The notes: generated from the letters alone by a model not told the origin. 45,721 nt of DNA from an uncultured Clostridia bacterium (GCA_944393385.1 CALYAA010000015.1:1-45721), one strand, 5' to 3'; positions 17,507-25,936 are shown, numbered from the stretch's first letter. Program-made: numbers and translations.

Positions 17507-18217
17507 ATGCTAAATTTACTAATTATAGATAAAAATTTAAATAATTCAATACATTTACTTAATTATATTTCAGAAAATAATAGTCAATTTAAGGTTCATT
17601 CTATTACAGATAATATAACTGATGGTATAAAAATATTAAATACTGGCTCAATTGATTTTACAATAATTCATGTAGATGATAACTCTGATTCGATTATCAA
17701 TAATTTAAATACAATATCTAATTTATATTATGAAAAATATAAAAATTCTATTATTTTAATTTCAGAAAATACTCAAGATCTTTTTTATAATCATTACATA
17801 TATGAATGTCTTAATTCCACAGAAAATATCTCTTTGTTATTTTCAAAAATAAGTGAACTTGCTAAAAGCAAATCAAAACAAATGAACAATTCTATTCTAT
17901 TAAGTAAAATAAATAAAGAGTTAGATTTTATAGGATATAATTTATCATATATTGGAACAAAGTATTTATCTGAATGTATTTCTTTAATATATAATAATTA
18001 TGATTATACTGAAAATTTAAATAAAACAGTTTATTCTATTATTGCTAAAAAATATCATAAAAATATTAATAACATAAAATGTAATATTACATCTGCAACT
18101 AATACAATGTTTTATGAATGTGATGAAAACAAATTGAAAAAGTATTTTAATTTTTATACTGTTTGTAAACCTAAACCAAAATTAGTAATATATACTGTTC
18201 TAAGCAAATTAGACTAA
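17507..18217 (+). CDS. Spo0A-like response regulator with degenerate receiver
   Basis: 236 residues. The N-terminal 115 have a receiver-like alternation of strands and helices (LNLLIIDKNLNNSIHLLNYI, IDFTIIHVDDN), but the position of the phospho-acceptor Asp reads IIHVDD and only one acidic residue follows strand 1, so phosphorylation is doubtful. Residues about 130-236 match the Spo0A effector fold (ELDFIGYNLSYIGTKYLSEC, VYSIIAKKYHKNINNIKCNI, ATNTMF). Spo0A binds tandem short repeats near promoters; this divergent copy could bind the tandem T-tract units found at five promoters here, which is inference. Monocistronic with its own terminator. Confidence 0.75.
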   Translation: MLNLLIIDKNLNNSIHLLNYISENNSQFKVHSITDNITDGIKILNTGSIDFTIIHVDDNSDSIINNLNTISNLYYEKYKNSIILISENTQDLFYNHYIYECLNSTENISLLFSKISELAKSKSKQMNNSILLSKINKELDFIGYNLSYIGTKYLSECISLIYNNYDYTENLNKTVYSIIAKKYHKNINNIKCNITSATNTMFYECDENKLKKYFNFYTVCKPKPKLVIYTVLSKLD

Positions 18218-18234
18218 TACTGTTTTATAAATTT

Positions 18235-18265
18235 AATCAATGAGGCTCTATGAGCCTCCTTGATT
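18235..18265. terminator. Terminator
   Basis: GAGGCTC-TAT-GAGCCTC with outer AATCAA/TTGATT pairs, directly after the Spo0A-like gene. Confidence 0.75.
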
Positions 18266-18322
18266 CATACACAGAGAAATTGATATTTATTTAGACTTTA
18301 AACTTATACTAACTTTATTTTT

Positions 18323-19105
18323 TTACAACAAAACAAAACCACTCTTTAATTCATGATCTGTTCCATCTACATAGTATTCAATATACTGAGCCTTATATGG
18401 ACCAATACACACAGGATCTCCATATTCAAAAACAAATTCATCACTTATAGAACCAACTGGAGCATACAAATCGGTAGGACCTGAATATACAGTTTTATCC
18501 CCAAAAAAATATGTTTCATGAAATGGTCTATAAGATTCATCATAATCATTATAGATTGACTTATATTCATCTGGATGAATTAGTGATACCTGCAGATTAT
18601 AGAATGGCACATAGCCCCTCTTTCTTCCTCCTGTAGTATTATATTCAACATATGCCCAATTATCACTTACTGCAATAACAGCAACATATTCTCCTGCATA
18701 TACAGCTCCAGCTTTTTGATATTTTGCTCCATATCCATTACGCCCATAATAGACATTGGAAGTAGTCTTTACTTTTGCAACAGCATCAGAACGTCCTCCC
18801 CATTCTTCTGGATCAATATGAATGTATCCTTGTTTAGCACCTTTAGAAGTGCTATAATCTACATATATGTACGTAACGTCTCTAGTAATAACTGTAAAGC
18901 TTTCGTATTGATATATTTTACCAATAACATTACCTCCAGATTCTGCATCATAAATAATTATATCTCCCCATTCTGCAAACTCAAGACCTCCACATCCCAT
19001 TTCTACTTCAGCCCGTGCATTAATATTAGGGAATATTGTAAGTAATATTACTAATGCTAATGCCATTATAGAAATCCGTTTACTAATTGATAATGTTTTG
19101 TTCAT
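18323..19105 (-). CDS. Secreted three-SH3 protein
   Basis: 260 residues, GGAGG site. Signal peptide 1-32 (MNKTLSISKRISIMALALVI, ending NARA). Three SH3-like units: about 45-95 (SKGAKQGYIHID), 108-172 (YYGRNGYGAKYQKAGAVYAG, GGRKRGYVPFYN) and 200-260 (KTVYSGPTDLYAPVGSIS). No catalytic residues seen. Same family as the 15.0-kb protein, with CGG codons and less AT-biased usage. Transcribed from promoter C. Probably exported and wall-associated; target unknown. Confidence 0.85.
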   Translation of the reverse strand: MNKTLSISKRISIMALALVILLTIFPNINARAEVEMGCGGLEFAEWGDIIIYDAESGGNVIGKIYQYESFTVITRDVTYIYVDYSTSKGAKQGYIHIDPEEWGGRSDAVAKVKTTSNVYYGRNGYGAKYQKAGAVYAGEYVAVIAVSDNWAYVEYNTTGGRKRGYVPFYNLQVSLIHPDEYKSIYNDYDESYRPFHETYFFGDKTVYSGPTDLYAPVGSISDEFVFEYGDPVCIGPYKAQYIEYYVDGTDHELKSGFVLL

Positions 19106-19208
19106 AAGTTACCTCCACAAATTAAACCTTCTCTGTGTATGTTATACAAAATTACCAATTTATTAATAATCGGTAATTTGTATCAAAAGAATAAATTATA
19201 TATTTAAA

Positions 19209-19260
19209 ATTATATCATTAATTCTAGAATTATTTTCAAAAAGTTAAAAAAGATAAATAA
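19209..19260 (-). promoter_or_regulatory. Promoter C with tandem T-tract operator
   Basis: Minus-strand units TTATTTATC (19252-19260) and TTTTTTAAC (19243-19251), then 28 bp, then TATAAT (19209-19214), about 100 nt ahead of the 19105 start. Confidence 0.7.
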
Positions 19261-19261
19261 T

Positions 19262-19490
19262 TTAGTTTCTATTAAATTTACAAATTACAAACACATCTCC
19301 TATCTCATTTGAGCATACATATTCTAAATATTGATTGTCAAAAGCATCTTTTTTCTCAATTTTATTTCCTGTAAAATATAATCTATTAAGAACTTTATTT
19401 TCTGTTACATTGAATGAGCCTATTTCAAGATTTATTACACCATTATTATATTCAATATCTATTATTCTAAAAATTCCACTCTTATATCCG
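19262..19490 (-). other. Out-of-frame C-terminal extension of the anti-sigma gene
   Basis: In the +1 frame after the CGG codon 19488-19490, an open frame of about 74 codons runs to TAA at 19262-19264. It encodes GYKSGIFRIIDIEYNNGVIN and later YLEYVCSNEIGDVFVICKF, which aligns with the end of the 309-residue paralogue at 16.2 kb. The gene was therefore once, or still is, about 330 residues long. Confidence 0.7.
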
Positions 19491-20252
19491 TAAATATATT
19501 CTTATAACTCCATTTTCTTTTTTCTCAATAAATTCATCTAATTGATTTTTGTTTTCTGAAATTATATCTCCATATTGTTCTACAACAAAACATCCATCTT
19601 CTAAAGCTTGTTCTTTAGTATAATCAAGTGTAATCTCATCTAAGTCTTTATATTTTCCTGTTGTTGATACTTCATTGGGCAAATTATTAATTTTAATTTC
19701 TTCTCTATCTAATTCTCTAGAAACTTTCGCTGAAATAACAGTAGAACCTGGTGTCCATTTGTCTTTTTTTCTCAATTCTACACATGTTTTATTATCTTCA
19801 ATATATATGTCAGAAATATATAAACTTGTTGTGTCATAATTTTGTCCTGCTATTATTATCATAAAAGATTCTTGAAAATCAGATTCACTCATTTCAACTA
19901 AATTGTTCCATCTTTGAGTTGCTTGTTTATATTCTTCATAATTATATATCCTTTTATAATATATATTATCTGACATTTGCATATCTTGATAATATTGATA
20001 TCCTGGATTTTTAGTAAAATCTGTTCTAGTATCTTTTTGAGTAAAAAGGACATTATGTATTGCAACACTAGCATACACTACTCCTGTTGTAGCAATTATT
20101 CCTAAAATAGAACTTGTTATTGCAACTAATTTTCTTTTTATTTCAGTATGTTTATATTGATGTATTTTGAAAAATTTTTCTTTATGTTTTGTATTTTTAT
20201 AATTATCATACTTTTTCCAAATTTCATCGACAAAAACTTGATCATTCTTCAT
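19482..20252 (-). CDS. Membrane anti-sigma factor, frame ends early
   Basis: 256 residues from ATG 20252 (AAAGGAGG site). Cytoplasmic N-terminus (MKNDQVFVDEIWKKYDNY), one membrane helix at about 38-62 (ITSSILGIIATTGVVYASVA), then an exterior domain IYYKRIYNYEEYKQATQRWN, ESFMIIIAGQN, shared with the 16.2-kb protein. The frame ends IRIYLRI at TAA 19482-19484, two codons after a CGG; the +1 frame continues the homologous domain. It overlaps the sigma gene upstream by 11 nt, so it is its partner. Confidence 0.8.
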   Translation of the reverse strand: MKNDQVFVDEIWKKYDNYKNTKHKEKFFKIHQYKHTEIKRKLVAITSSILGIIATTGVVYASVAIHNVLFTQKDTRTDFTKNPGYQYYQDMQMSDNIYYKRIYNYEEYKQATQRWNNLVEMSESDFQESFMIIIAGQNYDTTSLYISDIYIEDNKTCVELRKKDKWTPGSTVISAKVSRELDREEIKINNLPNEVSTTGKYKDLDEITLDYTKEQALEDGCFVVEQYGDIISENKNQLDEFIEKKENGVIRIYLRI

Positions 20253-20814
20253 AGTTATCATCCTCCTTTAAATATTTTTCTAATAATTTTTTTGCTCGAT
20301 GAATAGCCATTTTGGTTTTTGATATGCTTTGATTTAATATTTTACTTATCTCTTTATATTTAAATCCTTGGAAAAAGTATAAATAAATTACCATCTGATA
20401 ATCTTTTTTTAGTTTTTTTATTGTTTTTATTAGAACTTTATAATTTTCTTTAATAATGAAATCATTTTCAAAGTTTTCATCTAAATTATTATTAATTATT
20501 TCATCTATGTAAATTGTTTGCTTTTTCTTTTTTAGATAATTTAATGTTCTTGATTTTGCTATTGTATATAAATATGTTTTAAATGAATATTTAAAATCAT
20601 ATTCCACCTTATTTATTATCATGTATAGAAAACTATCTTGTGCAATATCTTCAGCTATTTCGATATTTTTTACATAAGCCATTATAAAATTTGTTAATTT
20701 TTTTCTATGTTTTATTATTAAAGTATTAAATGCCTCATTATCTCCTTCTAAAAATAATTTATATAATTCTATATCAGATTTATCATTGACTAAATCATTT
20801 GTTTTCAAAATCAT
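20242..20814 (-). CDS. ECF sigma factor
   Basis: 190 residues, AAAGGTGGG site. Region 2 (NIEIAEDIAQDSFLYMI, FKTYLYTIAKSRTLNYL) about 25-100 and region 4 (LKKDYQMVIYLYFFQGFKYK, ISKTKMAIHRAKKLLEKYL) about 130-185. More distant from the other ECF factors in the window than these are from one another. Co-transcribed with the anti-sigma starting inside its 3' end. Confidence 0.9.
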   Translation of the reverse strand: MILKTNDLVNDKSDIELYKLFLEGDNEAFNTLIIKHRKKLTNFIMAYVKNIEIAEDIAQDSFLYMIINKVEYDFKYSFKTYLYTIAKSRTLNYLKKKKQTIYIDEIINNNLDENFENDFIIKENYKVLIKTIKKLKKDYQMVIYLYFFQGFKYKEISKILNQSISKTKMAIHRAKKLLEKYLKEDDNYEE

Positions 20815-20934
20815 CCCACCTTTGGTTTTTATTATTAATACAATTTTAATTTTTATTTTGTCACATTTTTATAAATTTAATTTTTTAAATATAAAATTAT
20901 TATAACATACCATAATTTGTTAATAAATATGTGA

Positions 20935-21079
20935 TTTTTTATCTTTTTTATCTTTTTGCAAAAAAATATATAAAAAAGATTATACTATTAGTAAGTGCTA
21001 AAGCATTTTTAGCACTAGGGCAAAGGATTTTCCAGACTAAAGGAGGCAAAACATTATGATTTTGATTTTAATTCAATAA
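20935..21079 (+). promoter_or_regulatory. Orphan promoter D with T-tract operator, leader and SD
   Basis: TTTTTTATC twice (20935-20943, 20944-20952), 28 bp, TATACT (20981-20986), a perfect leader hairpin AGTGCTAAA/TTTAGCACT (20994-21016), an AAAGGAGG site (21039-21046) and ATG 21056. The frame then stops after seven codons because the sequence is the antisense of the anti-sigma gene's end. It looks like the intact 5' region of a lost regulon gene. Confidence 0.65.
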
Positions 21080-22196
21080 TAATTTCATTATTATTATTGG
21101 TAGGTAAAACTATTTTTATTTTTTCGGATTTATTAAAATACGTATAATTATATGTTGCATAATAGCGTATTTTTCCATCTTCTAATGTTTCATAACCATT
21201 TTCTCCAGTAGTTGTAAGAAAAAATTTTTTTCCATCTTCTGTTTCAAGATATGTTTCATGAAAAGGTATCAAATCAGATACATTTATTTTTCCTAATTCT
21301 CTATTTTGTAATTTTTTAAAATCAATTTTATCACTGTCTGTTATTAGTTCTATTTTCATATTAGCCATAGTTAAACTGGCTTTAGTTACAACTGTTTTAT
21401 CGTCATTAATATTTTCTACCAAATATTCTATTGTATCTCTTTCTTCTTGTAATTTTTCTAAATCTACTGTTAAATTCCATGTTCCTTTTAAACTTTTATT
21501 CAAACTACTATCTTGATAATATAGATATATTGTATTAAATTTTATATATAGTTTTTTTGAATTAGGAAATTTATCAGCGGTTGTATAAAAAGAAAAATTC
21601 AAATTATTGTCATTCTTATTTAATATTTTTCCAGTATAACTTCCATTCGAAAATCCTGTCCCATAAGTTCCTTTGTCTAAATTATTTTCTTTACAATACT
21701 TATAAAAATCTTCTTGATTTTCATATTCTGCATATAATACATTTTTATTTTCATCCATAACTAAAATATCTTTAAATCTAAATTTATATAAATTTTCCAA
21801 GTAATAATTATTTTCATCTAATTTTATATTACATATTATTTCCAAATTATAATCATCAAGTACTAATTGTTCTATTTTTATTTTTATACCATTTGATTCA
21901 ACATATTCAGATGCGTTATTTATTACATAATCATTATCTATAGCTGTACTTAGACCTTCATTTTTTGCAAAATAATTTTTTATTACATAAGAACTTGCAA
22001 AACAAACTCCTGCAAATGAAATAATTCCAAAAACTAAGGTCGGTATTAATTTGAACTGTAATTTTTTTAATATTGGGCTTTTATTATGAAATTTTTCAAT
22101 ATTATTTAATGTATAATTAATGTTATTTTCTATTTTGTTTGAAATTTTTATTTCTGCATTTCCTGCTGTTTGTAATATGTTTTCAATATCTTTCAT
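21054..22196 (-). CDS. Membrane anti-sigma factor (DUF4179-like)
   Basis: 380 residues from ATG 22196. Cytoplasmic part 1-45, membrane helix about 46-68 (LIPTLVFGIISFAGVCFASS), then the DUF4179-like AKNEGLSTAIDNDYVINNAS and a beta-rich exterior (GIKIKIEQLVLDDYNLEII). It overlaps the sigma gene by 14 nt. Its N-terminus (KDIENILQTAGNAEIKISNK) matches the stub fused to the sigma at 24.8 kb. Its end abuts the orphan promoter D in convergent orientation. Confidence 0.85.
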   Translation of the reverse strand: MKDIENILQTAGNAEIKISNKIENNINYTLNNIEKFHNKSPILKKLQFKLIPTLVFGIISFAGVCFASSYVIKNYFAKNEGLSTAIDNDYVINNASEYVESNGIKIKIEQLVLDDYNLEIICNIKLDENNYYLENLYKFRFKDILVMDENKNVLYAEYENQEDFYKYCKENNLDKGTYGTGFSNGSYTGKILNKNDNNLNFSFYTTADKFPNSKKLYIKFNTIYLYYQDSSLNKSLKGTWNLTVDLEKLQEERDTIEYLVENINDDKTVVTKASLTMANMKIELITDSDKIDFKKLQNRELGKINVSDLIPFHETYLETEDGKKFFLTTTGENGYETLEDGKIRYYATYNYTYFNKSEKIKIVLPTNNNNEIIIELKSKS

Positions 22197-22710
22197 TATT
22201 TTCACCATCCCCTTCAATTTGTTTTCTTATTTTATTTCTTGCTCTTACCATTTTGCTTTTTATAGTATTTTCATTTGTTTTTAATATCTCACTAATTTCT
22301 TTAACTGTATATTTGGAACAGTAGTATAATGTTAATATCATTTTTTCTTCATAATTTAAATTTCTTATTAGAACATCAAATTCCATATTATCATTTTCAG
22401 TATCTGTTGCTATATAATTTTCCATCTCTTTTTCTTCATAAGACACAATATTGTTTCTTTTTCTTTTATATATATTATTGCATTCATTTATAAGAATTTT
22501 TATTATCCAAGTTCTAAACATATTGTTTTTTCGTAATTTTCTTATGTTTTTATAACTTTTTAGCAATGTTTCTTGTATAGCATCTGATATATCATCTTCA
22601 TTTTTTAGTTTTAATTTGGCTACTAAGTACAATTCTTTTTTTACATTAATTATTAATTCTGAAAATGCATTTTTATCTTTGTTTTTTGCTTTCTCTACTA
22701 GTTCTTCCAC
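22183..22710 (-). CDS. ECF sigma factor
   Basis: 175 residues from a GTG start with a GGAGGGG site. Region 2 (DDISDAIQETLLKSYKNI, MFRTWIIKILINECNNIYKR) and region 4 (NYEEKMILTLYYCSKYTVKE, ENTIKSKMVRARNKIRKQ). Close paralogue of the sigma factors at 12.1 and 24.8 kb. Operon with the anti-sigma at 21.1 kb. Confidence 0.92.
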   Translation of the reverse strand: MEELVEKAKNKDKNAFSELIINVKKELYLVAKLKLKNEDDISDAIQETLLKSYKNIRKLRKNNMFRTWIIKILINECNNIYKRKRNNIVSYEEKEMENYIATDTENDNMEFDVLIRNLNYEEKMILTLYYCSKYTVKEISEILKTNENTIKSKMVRARNKIRKQIEGDGENNERY

Positions 22711-22872
22711 TTTTCCCCTCCAATTTTCATTGTATCTATTATGTTTTATACTTATTAGATTAATTATTCATTAAAAATGGTTGCATTAATCTAAAAAAAT
22801 TTTAAAACATAAATATACATATAATAATTTTTGTTTATTAACAATATATTTTGGAATTCCTGCTTTTTTTGA
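22711..22872. other. Junction between the sigma locus and the truncated dacF
   Basis: AT-rich, no gene. The carboxypeptidase frame becomes open only at 22873 although the conserved protein should extend about 130 residues further left, so a deletion or rearrangement joint lies here. Confidence 0.4.
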
Positions 22873-23670
22873 AATTCCTATGACTGTGTTACTGCTTTAG
22901 CAGAGTATCTTGGTGGTACTGTAGAAGGATTTGTTCAAATGATGAATGCTAAAGCAAAGGAATTAGGAATGAATGATACTACTTTTCTTAATTGTCATGG
23001 ACTAGATGAAGAAGGACATTTGACTTCTGCATATGATATTGCTTTAATGTCTAGAGAACTTTTGACAAAACATCCTTCAATTACTAATTATACTACAATT
23101 TGGACTGATTCTCTAAGAGATGGAAAGTCTGCTCTTTCAAATACTAATAAATTGGTGCGTAATTATTCAGGATGTACTGGTTTAAAAACTGGTTCTACTT
23201 CTAAAGCTTTGTTTAATTTATCTGCTTCTGCTACTCGTGATAATTTGTCTTTAATTGCTGTTGTTATGAAAGCTCCTACTTCTGCTACTAGATTTGCAAA
23301 TGCAACTTCTTTATTAGATTATGGTTTTAATAATTTTTCTTATCAGTCTTTTGGAAATTCTGGAGATGTAATAAAAGAAGTTTCTGTTGCAAAGGGTGAT
23401 TCTGATTTTGTTAATGCTATATATGAAACATCTCCTTCTTTTTTGATTAAGAAAGGTGAAGAATCTAGTATTACATATGAAATTGAATTAGATGATTTTG
23501 TTCAGGCTCCTGTTACCGCGGGACAACAGCTTGGTACTATTACTTATTATCTAAAAGGAGAAAAAATTGCAGAAGTAAGCTTAGTGGCTCAAACTTCTGT
23601 TGGTAAAATGAATTTTTTTAGTATGGCAAAATCTGTTGTAAATAATTGGTTCAGTCTTACTCGTTTTTGA
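22873..23670 (+). pseudogene. D-Ala-D-Ala carboxypeptidase (S11), N-terminally truncated
   Basis: The open frame starts with DCVTALAEYLGGTVEGFVQM (end of the SxN region), then AKELGMNDTTFLNCHGLDEE, the KTG motif in GLKTGSTSKALF, and the PBP5 C-terminal domain with a membrane-binding tail. The catalytic SxxK serine and the signal peptide are missing, about 130 residues. A start at ATG 22936 or 22939 without SD would give an inactive protein. In intact form it would trim peptidoglycan pentapeptides (DacF/PBP5 type). Confidence 0.85.
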
Positions 23671-23837
23671 TTATTTAAAATTATTATGATTTTTATAAAT
23701 TTGTGCAAATCTACTTTGGAGGTAGTTTTGCATTTTATTTTTTTAGATTGTTTAGTTTTTCATTTTTTTTGTGGTATTATATTTATATAATATTTTAATT
23801 AAAAATTTATTTCAGTTTGAAAGGAACTTTCCAACAT

Positions 23838-24569
23838 ATGAAAAATTATTATGAATTATTAGAAGTATCTCATTCCGCTTCACAGGAAGTAATTGAAAAA
23901 GCTTATAAAACTCTTGCAAAAAAATATCATCCAGATTTACAAGATGATGCTCATAAAAAAGAAGCTGAACAAAAAATGAAAGAACTAAACGAAGCTTATG
24001 ATGTTATTTCTAATCCACAAAAAAGAAGTGCCTATGACCAAGAGTTACAAATATACGAACAAGAATCAGTAAAGTATAACCAAGATTCAACAAATTACAG
24101 TCAAGAATCAGCAAATTACAATCATGAATCAACAAATTACAATCATGAATCAACAAAATATAATCGTGATTCAGCAAAAGTAGAAAATGGAAATCAATCA
24201 CAAAATCAATATCAAAAAGCATCTCATTCTACAAATTATAACTATAATACTCAACCAATTGACACAATTTTACAAAATCAACAAATTCAATATGAATTGG
24301 AAAAAGAAATTGAATTAGAAAAAAAACGAGCTATTGAAAAAGCATATTATGATGCATATATTCAAGACTTAAAAAATCGCGGATATAAAATAAAATATAA
24401 AAAAACATTTAAGGAACATGTAAAGGATATAATCATCATATTAATTTTATTTTTTATATTATTTTTAATTTCTCAAATTCCTTTTGTAAAAAATTATTTT
24501 ATTAGCATTTATGAAGAAAATGAAATAATTAAATCCATAGTTGATTTTTTTATGGATTTAATTAGGTAA
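23838..24569 (+). CDS. DnaJ-domain membrane protein with heptad repeats
   Basis: 243 residues from ATG 23838 (AAAGGAA site). Residues 1-65 are a J domain with HPD in [11 protein letters not shown], so it should stimulate an Hsp70 (DnaK). Residues 75-118 contain degenerate seven-residue repeats of the type NYNHEST, encoded by 21-bp direct repeats. A charged helical region follows, then one membrane helix near 205-222 ([17 protein letters not shown]) and a short tail. No zinc fingers or DnaJ C-terminal domain. It may recruit chaperone to the membrane. Located between truncated dacF and a CRISPR leader. Confidence 0.85.
   Translation: MKNYYELLEVSHSASQEVIEKAYKTLAKKYHPDLQDDAHKKEAEQKMKELNEAYDVISNPQKRSAYDQELQIYEQESVKYNQDSTNYSQESANYNHESTNYNHESTKYNRDSAKVENGNQSQNQYQKASHSTNYNYNTQPIDTILQNQQIQYELEKEIELEKKRAIEKAYYDAYIQDLKNRGYKIKYKKTFKEHVKDIIIILILFFILFLISQIPFVKNYFISIYEENEIIKSIVDFFMDLIR
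24062..24180 (+). repeat. 21-bp tandem repeats inside the DnaJ-like gene
   Basis: About five to six copies of a 21-bp unit (core AATTACAATCATGAATCAAC), two adjacent copies identical, encoding NYNHEST-like heptads. Such repeats readily change number by slippage. Confidence 0.85.
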
Positions 24570-24586
24570 AGTGAAATCTCCTAAGA

Positions 24587-24798
24587 GTGCGTCGATTTGT
24601 CAACTATTTTTTGTTTTTATGCTTATTTTAGTTAGTTTTAGCATTTTGATGTTTTGATATCGACGTACTTTTTAGCATTTTTTCACTTTTAGCTTTTGGG
24701 AATTTTGACTTTTTGTTTTTTTATCTTTTGTATTTTTTGCTTTTAACTTTTTTTGCTTTTTTATTGACTTTATACTTTTCTCATTTGAGGTTTGAAAC
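24587..24798 (+). CRISPR. Degenerate CRISPR leader plus one repeat (locus 00)
   Basis: AGTGCGTCGAT (24587) and ATATCGACGTACT (24657-24669) are the leader inverted repeat seen at the other arrays, followed by the T-rich leader end (TTTTTATTGACTTT). At 24769-24798 a degenerate repeat ends CTCATTTGAGGTTTGAAAC, 18 of 19 bases matching the array repeat. The sequence after GAAAC is not an array but the interior of a sigma/anti-sigma gene. Confidence 0.7.
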
Positions 24799-25365
24799 TA
24801 TTTTTTCTATTTTGTTTGGAATATATATTTCATTACTTCCAGATATTCGCAATATTTTTTCAATATCAATCATTCTATTATCTTTTATTTCTTTTCTTAT
24901 TTTATTTCTTGCTCTTATAATTTTACTATTTATAATATTTTCATTTTCCTTAAAAATTTCACAAACTTCTTTTATAGAATATTTAAAATAATAATAAAAA
25001 GTTAAAATAACTTTCTCTTCATCATTTAAATTTCTTATTAAAATATCAAATTTTATATCTTTACCTTTTTTGTTTATATCTGAATTGTTTTCTTTATATA
25101 GCTCTTTATTTTTATTCTTTTTTTCTATTTTATCACATTCATTAATGTGTATTCTCATTATCCATATCTTAAATAAATTATTGTTATGTAATCTTTTTAT
25201 ACATTTATAGCTTTTAATCAGCGTATTTTGAATAGCGTTTTCTATATCTTTTTCATTTTTTAGTTTTAATTTTGCTACTAAATACATTTCTTCTTTTATA
25301 TTAGATATTAATTCAATAAATGCTTTTTTGTCTTTATTCTTTGCTAATTCTACTAATTTTTCCAC
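24781..25365 (-). pseudogene. ECF sigma fused to a truncated anti-sigma
   Basis: 194 codons from GTG 25365 (GGAGGAA site). Residues 1-160 are an ECF sigma (KDIENAIQNTLIKSYKCI, LFKIWIMRIHINECDKI, NIINSKIIRARNKIRKEI). The frame then runs straight into what is the separate anti-sigma start in the paralogue: MIDIEKILRISGSNEIYIPN, KIEKIVSNLK. The last codons and the stop are reverse complement of a CRISPR repeat, so the anti-sigma was cut there and lost its membrane part. If expressed, the sigma would be unrestrained. Confidence 0.75.
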
Positions 25366-25711
25366 TTTAATTCCTCCGGCTTTTTATTTATATAACTTAT
25401 TCTATATTATTAGATAATTTTACCTATCAAAAAGTTTCTTTTATTTCATATTTTTTTATTCATTTTTTGTTTCTCAACTATTTTCTTAAATTATTACTTA
25501 GGACATTAGAATAAATTAATCATTAAAATTTTTTCCTTGTATTTTTTTGTTTACACTTTTTGTTTGCATTTTTTATTTGTATTTTTTGTTTTCATTTTTG
25601 TTGACTTTTCTATTTTTTAATGATATAAATAACCTATATTTATTTAATTTTTTCTTTGTTTGTATGTCTTTAAATGTTGAAATATAAAGCATTTCACGTG
25701 CATCGGATATA
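25366..25711. other. Gene-free stretch with leader remnant of array 0
   Basis: T-rich, no gene. 25600-25648 (TTGACTTTTC, TTTTTTAATGATATAAATAA) matches the last 50 bp of the CRISPR leaders, but about 60 bp of unrelated sequence lies between it and the repeat at 25712. Confidence 0.5.
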
Positions 25712-25790
25712 GTCTTACCGTACTCATTAGAGGTTTAAAACTTTTACAACAGTTACATTTTCTGACTCTAACAGTTTTAACGTACTGATC
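25712..25790 (+). CRISPR. Degenerate CRISPR array 0 (one spacer)
   Basis: A full-length 30-bp repeat with three changes (25712-25741), a 32-bp spacer (25742-25773) and a truncated terminal repeat starting GTTTTAACGTACTGATC. The shared trailer follows directly. Confidence 0.85.
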
Positions 25791-25883
25791 AGAGACTATT
25801 CAATGTTATAAACTATACTATTAAAGTTGTCAAAATCTCCGTCCCCATTGACAACATAAAAAAACTGCTTGTTAGGCAGTTTC
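25791..25883 (+). repeat. CRISPR trailer copy T0 with terminator
   Basis: GACTATTCAATGTTATAAAC, then inverted repeat GTTGTCAA (25826-25833) / TTGACAAC (25848-25855) around CCGTCCCC, then terminator AAACTGC/GCAGTTT (25862-25882). Near-identical copies follow arrays 2 and 3 and the empty locus 4. Confidence 0.85.
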
Positions 25884-25936
25884 TTAATTTTTTATATTAG
25901 AGTCTTGCTTTTATACAAAACTAATTTATCTATTTT

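Noticed and set aside
24781..24991. Plus-strand frames overlapping the minus-strand sigma genes (also at 22139, 31941 and 32295)
   Set aside because: Hydrophobic frames opposite Lys/Asn-rich genes are typical shadows; no SD and no homology.
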